A DNA stretch of 64,000 nucleotides from Cornus controversa (lineage: Eukaryota > Streptophyta > Magnoliopsida > Cornales > Cornaceae): assembly GCA_026545225.1 (NCBI GenBank), contig CM048845.1, positions 32,540,501-32,604,500 on the forward strand, given 5' to 3'. The position numbers and the translations under genes were made by a program. Each line of letters opens with the position of its first letter. Within the stretch, counting starts at the first letter, position 1. Shown in pieces: positions 36,481-46,868 of this stretch. Under the pieces are notes generated by a model. It was not told the origin of the DNA and ran no database searches. It saw nothing but the letters and a program-made list of their open reading frames with translations.

Positions 36481-37605
36481 ACTTAGACTGTTGTCTTGAA
36501 CCACTAGAAAGGCTCCTCATACTCGCTCGCAAAGCCAAAGCAGATTACATTGGCGAGGGCGGCGGCATTGCAACTGAGTTGAGTTAACCTGCCAAAAATT
36601 GGTTGGTTCGATTGAGAGACCTCGTCCCACTCCGTACACCCTATCCTTGATGAAATTCACTTTTCTATGACCAGTCTGATGACAGAAGTAACAAATTTGT
36701 CCATCTGCTAGTGCCAAATGTATGCTGGGACACTCAGACCTATAGTGACCCGGCTGCTGACAATGATGACACACTCTCCTTAACCTGATTGACCATACAG
36801 ACATGGAAGTCGTAGGCACTGAATGTGTTATCTGTTGTCCCACTGATCCCTAAGATCAATAAGGACCAATTTTCTGTTTCTTCTTTGGCTGACTCTTCGG
36901 AAAATCATGCCTCTCCTCATCTTACATCCTCTAATTGTTATTACCAAGCTCTTTTGCTATTAGTGCTCTTTCCACCACTACAACATAGTTTATCAATCTA
37001 AGAATTCCAACTCTATCTCGCAAATAGGGTTGAAGACCTCTTATGAACTATTTGACCTTCAGCTCTTCCGTTGGAATCATCACTTTTGCAAATCGAGCCA
37101 AATAGGTAAATCTGGTCTCATACTCCATTACTGTCATTGTTTCTTAACTCAAGTTGAAGAAATCTCTCCTCATATTGTCCTTCACCATTACCAAGAAGTA
37201 TTTCTCAAAGAATAATGCTTCAAATGTATTCCAGTCCATTACCTCAATATCATGGCGGTTCCCAATGGACTTCCACCAACGCTTGGCCTCACCCTTAAGA
37301 TAGTGGGTGGCCATTTTCACCTTCAAGTTCTCCTCTACCTCAAGTGCGGTAAGGAGTTCAACCATCTCATTTGTCCAATTCTCAGCCACCATAGGGTCAG
37401 ACCCTCCTATGTACGATGGCGGATTATGCTTGCTAACGTGCCCTAATGTCAACATCATCCTACTAGGAGCTGCTCTAAGTCGAGTCTGGGTCTCCTCTTG
37501 TGTTTTCCAAGCAATTCACCGTATGTTTGCAACCATATCATGCATAACTTGCTCTCCACTCATAGGTATTGCATCTGCCCTTTTACGAATTCACTGTGGT
37601 GGCAT
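36480..37605 (-). pseudogene. gag: gag of element D
   Basis: Minus-strand frames: the N-terminal region near 37500-37605, a capsid core at 37144-37458 (HNPPSYIGGSDPMVAENWTN, KMATHYLKGEAKRWWKS, TFEALFFEKYF) and two zinc-knuckle strings at 36517-36843 (CHHCQQPGHYRSECPS, CYFCHQTGH). The retrotransposon-gag core followed by CCHC knuckles is the canonical gypsy gag layout. It is the only coding similarity I found in D. Fossil with several breaks. Confidence 0.85.
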
Positions 37606-38040
37606 CTTGCTATATAGACAACAAAAAGAAACTTAAATCCAAAGCCAAATCATCCAAGACCGTATGCTCATTCTAAACATGTAAGCATAAAATCAAATTT
37701 CATATGTCAATACAAAAGTTGGATATCTAATACAAACCTCAAGTCAACATCCATGACCTCAAATAAACACACATTCAAATTCTCACTCCTTTACCCAAGG
37801 TACTCAAACAAGTCATTGGTCAACACACAATTCCAGTCTAACACATGATAGGACTTCACCTTTCATCTTTAGGTTTTTGAACCTAAGGTTCCTATCCTCA
37901 AATCCTTTCAACATCTAAACGTGGTTCAACCTTTCCCCGTCATCCCTAGGTATACCAACCTAGAGCTCTAATCTAATCCTTTCAAATCTACACATGATCT
38001 GACCCTTACCCGTCGTCCCTAGGTATTCAAACTCGGTTAA

Positions 38041-38052
38041 GCTCTGATACCA
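38041..38052 (-). other. Primer binding site, element D
   Basis: The plus strand reads GCTCTGATACCA; the minus strand TGGTATCAGAGC is the initiator-tRNA-Met type site. The LTR starts three bases farther right. Confidence 0.85.
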
Positions 38053-38055
38053 TGT

Positions 38056-40093
38056 TGTCACGCACCAATTCCTGTTCTCCAGAAATCAAGGGTGACTGGA
38101 TTATCACATCATCATCTCATCTTTCAAATCTTACTGTGGTATTACACTCTAATACCAAGTTGTCACGCCCCAATTTCTGTTCCCCAGGAACCGAGGGTGA
38201 ATGTTGTTTCCACATCACCAACACCTCACATCAACACCTTACACTTGCGGAAGCTTAAATACCTACACACGTATGTTTACGCATGCCCCAACATCAACCC
38301 TAGCTAAGGCCCCACACATGGCCACACTTGCACAACATTGGTTGCTAGATCATATTTTCGCATAATCAAAAAGTGTATTTCGCACAATCGAAACTTCAAT
38401 TGTGCGAAACCTGACTTTCGCACGATCGAAGTGCTTCGCACAATCGAGATACTTTTGAAGTGGTATCGAAATATCAACCCTCTCTGGACTTTTCATCCTA
38501 AAAAGCCTACATTTTCTCGATTGTGCGAAAGTTCCATTTTGCACAATCGAAAACTTCGATTATGAGAAATGGTCATTTCGCACGATCAAAATTCTCTCTA
38601 TAGAGAATTTATGCTATCTCACAACTTGGTCTTTTTGATTCCTAACTCTCACTCTAATCCTCTGGAGTCATCCATACAACATTTAAATCATTAATCGATG
38701 TCATTTCATGGGACACACAGCTCAAATCATCAATGGAATGCTATAGCATCATTAGTTCCTCTTCGAGTCAAGCAATGAACCTATTATTCTCATAGTTTAT
38801 ACAATTTCAGGATTCAACTCCCTGCACAATTGGAATCTGATACTGAATCCCACACCATTAGATAAAGAATCCAAAAATATACAATTTCAAAAAAAATCAC
38901 ACTCAATTCCGATCTAAAACAAAAGAGTTATGCCCGTTTGAAGTTTGGGCACAACAGGAAATTTCGATTATGCGAAATTGCCATTTCGCACAATCGAAAT
39001 TGCACTTTGCAGAATTTTTTGCAACCTCACATTTTGTCCATTTTGGATCCAAAGCTCATTCTAACCACCTAGGACCATTCCCTCAACATTACGATCATCT
39101 ATACATGATATATCATCACACACAAACTCCAAATCACACATTTGGATCATTATGATCTCACCATCCTCATACAGTTATCCATATACTAACATCATTTGTT
39201 ATACATACAAGGTCCAAATGAACATATAAGTTACATATAATGCGAATGTAACTATAACTCAACATAATCCACATGCCACCACATGCTGGCATGGATAGCC
39301 AAATATGTATTTCACCCTCAAAACCTCAAAATACACCAAAATGCTTCAATGAGCTCCAAGTGACCAAGAAAGTCCTTTTTCATCCGTTCACAATTTTCTT
39401 ACCTGTAAAAATGTTTGGGGGAGCGGGGTGAGCACCACTGCGGCTCAGTAGAAATACCCCAACCCTCCTAAGTATTGACTCGACACTGAGTTACATGGAA
39501 TGCAAGTTGATACACTACATGCCACGTTAACAACTCCACGTTCATTCAACACAAGATACAAGCATGGGTACTTATATACATAGAATGTTATTTTCATGCT
39601 TCATTCATGCTCATCAATGCTAAATAAATGTCTAGCATGCCTCTCATGACCTCATACTACATATATCACATACATATGCAAAACATGCATATTATGTTAC
39701 ATATGCCTACAATCCCAAAATTAGCATACTTTACTCATGCTCTACTCAATGCATACACTTGTTACACACAACTAGCTTGCATTTTACATTGGCACCTCAA
39801 CATATAACCACATACATATTCATCATTTCACATAATTTCACATCTACACACATTAGGTATTCATGCTCTTAACTTCACACATTTATATATACTAGTTCTT
39901 CATGCTTTACACAACACAAGCCACATCAAATTTGCATGGAAGAGACTCAAGAGAAGGAGAAAATAGTAAATCCCACCCCTCTCACAACTCTTATATATAT
40001 GCAAAACACACCCTATACTTCACATCTTCACCCGAAACCCTAGAATCGACAAATAGAAGAGAAGAAGAACCCCTATCTCAAAAATAAAGGCTG
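38056..40093 (-). repeat. 5' LTR of element D (interrupted at its right end)
   Basis: Starts TGTCACGCACC and matches the left LTR along its length, including both TTTCGCACAATCGAAA clusters (38350-38590, 38955-39000). It preserves the uninterrupted version of the site where E inserted in the sister LTR (39791-39795). At 40094 it gives way to an Athila-like LTR. Confidence 0.85.
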
Positions 40094-41522
40094 TGATTTG
40101 TGTGTGAGTATGACTCAATAAGTGTATCAATTAAAAATTACCACACTTCGCAATAGAACGAATTCCTTGCAAAATAGGGCTATCGAAAGGGGTGTCGAAC
40201 CTTAGGGACTGTGGTCTGACTGAGTTGAATATAAGGAATTAATTCTAATTAAATTTAAGAGAAAAGAATTCTAATTTTTATAACTAAATTAACTAATGAA
40301 GCAATTGAACAAAAGCAATAAAAACTAAGGAGTGTAGAGAATATAAGATAAGTCTAGGGTAATTGATTTCACCACTAACTTCACAATCAATGGTCAATTG
40401 TACTAACTGTGGGGCATCATAACATGCATAAGTGGTGTCGGTGGCTATAAGCTCACCTCCATCCATTAAGAAGATAACATATGATTAAGGCTAAGTCATG
40501 GACTATCTTCGATTGGCATGGGCCATCTGCCTAACTACTCTAATCTAAGGTGCAGTATGGTTCATCTTCTCTAGGCATAATCCATTAAAGTTTTTAATGA
40601 TATATTTAGTGAAAACCATTGTGTAATAATCACTCTCATGATCGTAGAAAATAAGAGGGACGAGTTCAATAACAACAATCAAATATCTAAGACAAGATAA
40701 GAAATCATTGAAACTGAATTTATAAGACTTTTATTGCTCAATTCTATAATAAGAATCCTCTAAATTACACAATTTATGAATGAATACAAAAATCCCCAAT
40801 AATTAGAACAATCAAACCAGTGATGTTTAGTTAGGGTTACATCAAAACCCTGGTGGCTGAACTAGCCGCTCATGATACGCCTTGTTCTCCAATGATTCTT
40901 CACTCCAAAAGCTCTTCAAAGTTGCTGCCAAGCCTCCCAATACAACCCTAATTCGTCACTATTAATAGCGAAGAGAATATACCAAAGTCATAATCCAATT
41001 AGGAATTAATTAGGTTTTCCCGCATCACTAATCAAGTGGGTTTTTTCTACTAACGTTCAGCCCAACTTTTGACTCACTAGAAGTCTGATTCACGAAATTT
41101 TTGTGAAATACAAATGTGTGCAGAATCGAATTTCGTTAAATTGAAATAGAAATTAAGTCGATTTGAGGCTCAAAAATAATACTTCTGATCCATTTTCCAA
41201 AACAGGATTAAGACTGTATTATGCGCAGATCTGGGCTTCAGGCCCGAAACATTCTTAAGCAGCTGTAATTCTCTTGGACCTCTTCCATGGGCTGATTTGA
41301 GTTGAAATAAATGGTTGAATGAATCTCCTTGATGTAGGCTTCATCTAACCATCTTGGATGTCTTCTTAAAAGCCCAAAATCATGGTTTTAACTGAAATAA
41401 TCATTAAGGCCCTGAAAATACAGAAAACACTAAAACGAAGTAAAATCACAAAATAATCTATCACTAAGAGAATAAAATACATAAGTTAAGAGGCTAGAAT
41501 GCGAAACATTCAACGCCGATCA
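40094..41522 (-). repeat. Athila-like LTR (G-type) with mismatched flanks
   Basis: Starts TGATTTGTGTGTGAG and ends AACATTCAACGCCGATCA; similar over its whole length to the LTRs at 14170 and 54243. The five bases on the left are GGCTG (40089-40093, inside D's LTR) and on the right ACTAG (41523-41527, inside F's gag), so there is no target duplication, and the two sides belong to different host elements. A recombination product of two G-type insertions is the simplest reading. Confidence 0.85.
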
Positions 41523-42150
41523 ACTAGAGTGATCTCTGGTGTGGAATCGAAAGCAAGAACTTGGGCTTTGCTTGACTCAATAATGTCATTCGATTCTAAC
41601 CTTTCTGTCAACGAGGCAATTTTAAGATCTTATTCCTTTATAGTTTTCTATAGTCTCTCAATCGGACGAGTCATACTCGCCAATTGATTTTTATACGAGG
41701 TAGTGTTGGTCATCATGACTTGCATGATGGCAGATCCAGAAAAGGTTTGTAGCCTTGGATGGACAATCCTTAAGCTTGGACTTTTTACTGAATAACCCTC
41801 TAAGAAAGCATTTGAAGAGCGATCAAAGGTGCCTTTTGATAATGATTTTTGTGAGACAGTTTGAACTTTTAAGTTGTAAGAACATTCTTCCTTGCCCCCA
41901 GAGAGGTAAATGTGGTATAAGTTTGAACTTTTGCTTTGATAGAATTGACTTTCACCACATCCTAATGCCTTTTGATGGGAACCGATGTTTTGGCTATGTT
42001 CCGCCTCATTGGACTTGTAGAGATGTCGATACCACTTACTGAAGTTGCAACCTTCTTACTACTTTTTGTAGTGGTGTTGACTTTGTCATTCACAACTGTG
42101 ATGATCATGGTGGTATTCTTGCTTTTAGTCTGAACATTGTGAGAAGCCAT
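41523..42150 (-). pseudogene. gag: gag head of element F
   Basis: Minus-strand frame from 42150 begins MASHNVQTKSKNTTMI, with a basic Thr/Lys-rich head similar in character to E's gag start. Around 41600-41740 the minus strand matches E's coiled-coil-like gag segment (compare E near 31200-31300). Fossil with several breaks. Confidence 0.65.
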
Positions 42151-42212
42151 AGATTTTGACGACGAGATTCTACAAGATTTGACGTAGGAGAAAGAGATGA
42201 AAGGCAAAGGAG

Positions 42213-42230
42213 GTCCCACCGGGTGTGCTA
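42213..42230 (-). other. Primer binding site, element F
   Basis: The minus strand reads TAGCACACCCGGTGGGAC, the E-type site with two differences, six bases from the LTR. Confidence 0.75.
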
Positions 42231-42236
42231 GAAATT

Positions 42237-43711
42237 TGTACACAAATTTCGTATCTGAAAATAAGACCAAAATAAAGTGAGCAAATTATCAATTTTATTA
42301 ATTGTGTAAAATAATCGAGTACAATCCTTTGAAGTATTCTCTACACAAAGAAGTCTCCTCTAATTCAATCTCCTTTGTTGGTTGGATCCAAGGGCTACTT
42401 GAGCTTGATCTTGAATTGGGTTGTTGAGAGTCTTCTTCAAGTATCTTTGTTGTTGAAGAAAATCAGAAGAATTTTTAATCGATGGATGAAAAGGCTTGAT
42501 CTCGAACAGTTTGGTGATGATTCGTCAAATTTGTTGAATTATCGAGGAAGAACAACATGACTTCAAATATGCTTGTTATGTTTATGATCATTGAGGAAGA
42601 ACGACACAAAATGTTGTAGTAACCCTTATGGACGGGTGTGAGTGGGCGGGTGCGAAGACAGACACTGGGCTGAGCTACCACACTGACAGGGTACAGGGTG
42701 CTCAATCCCACATCGCCTGGGTGTGGAAAAGGGGATGTGCTTATATGTAGTATGTTCTCTTCAAATGGTATGAGGCCTTTTGGGGTAAAACCTAAGAGCA
42801 AAACCGTGCGGGCTCAGGCCCAAAGCGGACAATATCATACCATGTGTTGGAGCGGGGTATTACAGTTGGTATCAGAGCCTGAACCCAGTCGAAAGTGTGC
42901 CGACGAGGACGTCGGGCCTCGTAGGGGGTGGATTATAGTAACCCTTATGGACGGGTGTGAGTGGGCGGGTGCGAAGACAGACACTGGGCTGAACTACTAC
43001 ACTGACAGGGTACAGGGTGCTCAATCGCACATCGCCTGGGTGTGGAAAAGGGGATGTGCTTATATGTAGTATGTTCTCTTCAAATGGTATGAGGCCTTTT
43101 GGGGTAAAACCCAAGAGCAAAACCGTGCGGGCTCAGGCCCAAAGCGGACAATATCATACCATGTGTTGGAGCGGGGTATTACAAATGTGCTTATTCTTCT
43201 TCAGATTGTTGAGGAAGAATGACACAAAATATACTTGTTGTTCTTCGTCTTTAGGGCTTCAGAGTTGAGTCTAACAGAGCTTCAATCTTCTTCTCTCCAA
43301 GTCCCCCTTAGCCTCACACCTGAACTTCTATTTATAGACTCAATGGAGTGGCAAAATTGTAATTTAAATTGGACATATAATTATCTTATATATTTAATTA
43401 TCCTTTATGATAATTATATAATTATCATAATAATTATACACAATTTATCTTTGGTGATAATTTAAGATAATTATCTTATTTATTTAATTATCCTTTATAA
43501 TAATTATATAATTACTTTTGTGATAATTACAAATAATTATTTTGTGACCCAATTTTGAAGTGGGTTTAAGCTTATGGGTAATTTGGTTTGACCCATTGGC
43601 GCATACTCCATGGTGGATCAAGTTACTTTTGATAGAGGCCCAATTGATCTCATTTGACTTTTTTAATCAATCAAAAGGTGGTCAAATGAATGAAAAAATT
43701 TAATGTCTACA
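42237..43711 (-). repeat. 5' LTR of element F, with TRIM insert
   Basis: Starts TGTACACAAATTTCG, ends TAATGTCTACA. The TRIM at 42615-43183 interrupts it. The stretch 43370-43550 is built of AATTATCTTATATATTTAATTATCC-type AT-rich direct repeats. Confidence 0.78.
42615..43183 (+). mobile_element. TRIM element, 569 bp, with AATGT target duplication
   Basis: Two 250-bp LTRs (42615-42864 and 42934-43183) differ at only five positions. Between them are 69 bases containing TGGTATCAGAGC (42867-42878, initiator-tRNA-Met primer site) and a polypurine tract GTAGGGGGTGGAT (42921-42933) just before the second LTR. Flanks are a perfect 5-bp duplication, AATGT (42610-42614 and 43184-43188). There is no coding capacity; the overlapping frames on both strands are duplicated because the LTRs are. 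Such elements move only with proteins supplied by others. About 2% LTR divergence suggests a comparatively young insertion. Looks structurally whole. Confidence 0.95.
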
Positions 43712-45003
43712 CAATTCAATTGAAATATTTCTATCTTACTTACCTTTCCCAATTAATATACGTGTATCAGTGTCAATGTAATAGTAATAAATAGGCCAAA
43801 ATTCTTGATTCTTTTTTCAACTTTTCTTAAGTTTTGGTATAAAAAAAAAATCAAATTTTAATACATGAAACTTACATGATATTTAAATTGTGAAATCAAT
43901 TCAATTAAAATCTTTCTATCTTACTTATCTTTCTGTCCAATAAAATTAAGAGAAGAGGAAAAAACGCAAAAGAAAGGATAAGAAAATAGAACTTTGTAAG
44001 GTTATCTAGCAAAAAATAGATAAAAAAGTTAGATTCACCTTCCTAGGGAAATTATCAGATTTAAGCATAAAAGTTAATTCCAGTATTTAGAAAAAAAAGA
44101 AAGAGAGAGAAGCTCAAATCTTGTAGCATAAAAAAGATTAGTGCCATTAAGGAAACTATGATTTTAACGGGTGACATGGTCAATTTAAGGACGAGAGTCT
44201 GGTAACATTTTTTTGACCTTTTAAAGTAAAAAATATAAAATAAAAAAACTCATATACCAAAAGAACTGTCTTAATAAACATGTCACTCCAAAAATATAAC
44301 AGTCAATGATGACTTCAAAAAATGAGCACAATAAATAAAAAAAGAAAATTAATCAGTCCACAGCCAATAGAAAAACGTCATTCTTGATATCAATGCTAGC
44401 TACCTACTCGCTACTTTACCACCAGTTCTTTGTCTGTCTGTGCTCCTTTTGGCCGTTGCCATCTCTTTCTCAAGTCATATATAATTAATTAATTTCGGTG
44501 TCTTTTGTCTTCTTGTTCTATTGGTACTATGCCTACAATGCTTGTTTATAAACCATAAAATTTAAAGATTGAAACCAAAATAATCCCCAAGATTGGACTG
44601 CTTTATTTTCAAAATAGCATGAATATAAATTTACAACACATTATAGTAGGATAGGATAGATGATATGAAACACAAATTTTTTTTTTCAAGCAACAAAAAT
44701 GAAAAGCCAATGTGAAACTAACATCAGGGCTAAGATTACCAACAAAAATGATGTAGAAACCTAAAAAACAATGTGAAAATAGTATATAACAATTAATATG
44801 AAAAGAATCCTTGAATCGCATAAAAATTACAAAAATAAATAACTTAAAATATACACTCAGACCTGATGTATCCACTCTCTTACTACTCCATTCACTCTAA
44901 TAGACTACCCAAACCAGTAAAGGACATGTTGAAACATAGCACTAAGGATATACATATATTAGATAAATTTACTATAAGTTCATGAATTATGTGAAAATAA
45001 AGA
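43712..45003. other. AT-rich unassigned DNA
   Basis: No convincing gene. A segment of about 45 bases at 43713-43757 (CAATTGAAATATTTCTATC type) recurs at about 43896-43940 with changes. A slightly GC-richer patch at 44390-44470 does not resolve into a gene. The minus-strand frame at 44609-44875 is low-complexity and lacks domain similarity I know. Confidence 0.5.
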
Positions 45004-45561
45004 AAGAATTAATCAAAAAGCTTTACATAACCTATATTAATGACTACTACACCATTTAGTTATGGTTTGCAAGGAAATTTCTTGATCACAATTTATGTGT
45101 TCAAAATAAGAAACATCAAAAACTACAACATAAAGTAGAAGTGAAAAATACATAACAATTTCAAGAAGCACTCCATACCTTTTTCTTTTTTCGCGCGGTA
45201 AATTATTAAACAAAATTGAGTGGAAAGATGAAAAAAACTTGGGAAGAAAATTATTTAATCCTGCTAAACAATTTAATAAAGAAGAATTAATCAAAAAGCT
45301 CCACATAAACCTACATCAATGGCTACTCCACCATCTAGCTATGGCGTGCAAGGAAATTACTTAATCATAATTTTTGTGCTAAAAATAAGAAACATCGAAA
45401 ACTACAACATAAAGTAAAAGTGAAAAATACACAACAGTTTGAAAAAACACTTCATACCTTTTTTTTCCCCACAGTAAATTATTGAAACTAAATTGGGTGA
45501 AAAGATGAGGAGAAGTTGGGAAGAAAATTATTTAATCCTGTCAAACACCAATATATAAATA
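45004..45561. repeat. Tandem duplication, two units of about 278 bp
   Basis: Both units start AAGAATTAATCAAAAAGCT (45004 and 45282) and end near AATTATTTAATCCTG. They differ at roughly one position in seven, so the duplication is old. Unit 2 ends where copia element H inserted. Family unknown. Confidence 0.85.
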
Positions 45562-45566
45562 AATAT

Positions 45567-45946
45567 TGTTATGTTGTGCTCCAAATTTTGTCTTGGTCCG
45601 GGTCGCATTGCGACTCGATTTTCACCAGAAAAATGGGCTTACAGGTTTTGTACCCTATTTAATTAGAACTCTCTTATGGCCCAATATATAAGGGCATCTA
45701 GGGTTTGGAGTAGGATTAAGAGAGAAAACACTAAAAATTGCAGAGAGTCAGAGAGCGAGAGCTAGGGTTTGGGGTTGAAACTTTTAATCTCCTATTTTTC
45801 ACATAGTGAAAACTTTCGCCGAATCTTTACCGTGGACATCAGCACATCGTTGAACCACGTAAATTCTTGTATTCTGTGTGTTTTGTTTGCTTCATTTTAT
45901 GTCGTGTTTAGTGATTGTACTTGGTTCGCGATTGTTTGTTAAAATA
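45567..45946 (+). repeat. 5' LTR of element H (380 bp)
   Basis: Starts TGTTATGTTGTGCTCC. Contains CTTATGGCCCAATATATAAGG (TATA-like, near 45670) and TAGGGTTTGGAG. It pairs with 53108-53569, which carries about 80 extra bases in the middle. Confidence 0.88.
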
Positions 45947-45949
45947 AAC

Positions 45950-45961
45950 TAGTATCAGAGC
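45950..45961 (+). other. Primer binding site, element H
   Basis: TAGTATCAGAGC, one base off the usual initiator-tRNA-Met complement TGGTATCAGAGC, just inside the 5' LTR. Confidence 0.85.
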
Positions 45962-45979
45962 TTTCAGTTCAAAACTAGG

Positions 45980-46868
45980 ATGTCGACCAAGTTTATGGAA
46001 ATCGAGAAGTTTAATGGCAGGAATGACTTCAACCTGTGGCGATTTAGGATGCAGACCTTGTTGGTTCAACATGGGATATCCAAGGCGCTAACGAAAAAGG
46101 ATGCACGGCCAGAAAAGTAGAAGGAAGAACAGAAAGATGAGGCTATGAAGGAAGCACACAATGCGATTCTATTGTGATTGAGTAACGAGATTTTGCGAGA
46201 ACTTTCTAGAGAGACTACGGCGGATGGGCTGTGGAGCAAGTTGAAATCTCGTTATATGACAAAATCTCTTGCGAATGTCTTGTACCTAAAGAGTGTTCAC
46301 TTTTTAGATATAAGAAGGTTCATCTCTGAAAGACCACCTTGACGAGGTTAATGATGTCATCATGGATTTGAAGAATATTGATGTTAAAATAGAATATGAG
46401 GATCATGTTATTATTCTATTGTGTTCTCTACCACCCTCGTACGAAAAATTTGTCAATACAATGATATCTGGCAGAATTAAGTTTTCCATGGAAGACATGA
46501 AGGTAGATTTATATTCTAAGGAGTTACAGAGAGTGATGTTTGAGGGTAATGCAAAAAGTTCGGCAGAGGGCTTAGTTGTTAGAGAAAAAACAAATCAGAA
46601 GGGAGGGTCTGGCAGAGGTCAATTCAAGTCTAAGAACAAATTAAAGGTGCTAAAATGTTTCACCTATCACAAGGAAGGGCACTTTAAGAAAGATTATCCA
46701 GAGCATAAGAATGGAAAAAGAAAATCCTATGAAGCCAGTGAGGTGGTTGTTGCAGAGGGTAGTGTTTTAGATGGTGGTAGCATTCTCACAATTTCTATCT
46801 GTGGCTTTAGTAATGCGTGGATACTTGATTTGGGTTACTCGTATCACATTTGTCTTAATAGGGACTGA
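45980..46868 (+). pseudogene. gag: gag (and start of protease) of element H
   Basis: The first methionine at 45980 gives MSTKFMEIEKFNGRNDFNLW, the Tnt1-type gag head. Further on come VILLCSLPPSYEKFVNTMI and a zinc knuckle CFTYHKEGHFKKDYPEH. At the end of the frame 46362-46868 lies the AWILDLGYSYHICLNRD block, the start of the aspartic protease region. Fossil. Confidence 0.9.

Larger units (their letters stand above)
16094..40093 (-). mobile_element. Element D: gag-only (TR-GAG/LARD-like) element hosting E
   Basis: Minus-strand LTR element. Right (5') LTR at 38056-40093, primer site at 38041-38052, gag at about 36480-37605, a non-coding stretch with a tandem array, a polypurine tract at 33540-33552, and left (3') LTR at 16094-17835 plus 32640-33539. 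Without E the internal region is only about 4.5 kb and the only coding similarity I see is gag, which fits the non-autonomous TR-GAG class. The two LTRs are clearly homologous, with roughly one difference per 15-20 bases in the parts I compared. The left flank is CAGAT (16089-16093). Looks defective. Confidence 0.78.
41523..43711 (-). mobile_element. Element F: Tat-like gypsy, 5' end only
   Basis: Minus strand. 5' LTR at 42237-43711 (about 0.9 kb without a TRIM insert), primer site at 42213-42230, and gag start (41523-42150). The LTR start (TGTACACAAATTTCG), primer site and gag head all resemble element E, so F is a second, different Tat-like copy. The rest of the element is not in the window. 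The base set after the LTR is CAATT (43712-43716). Confidence 0.82.

Noticed and set aside
42615-43183. Cassandra-type TRIM with 5S rRNA promoter
   Set aside because: I looked for 5S-like internal promoter blocks in the 250-bp LTR and saw none.
42475-43268. Open frames on both strands (108, 123, 82 and 83 codons)
   Set aside because: They are paired copies produced by the two identical TRIM LTRs; no domain similarity.
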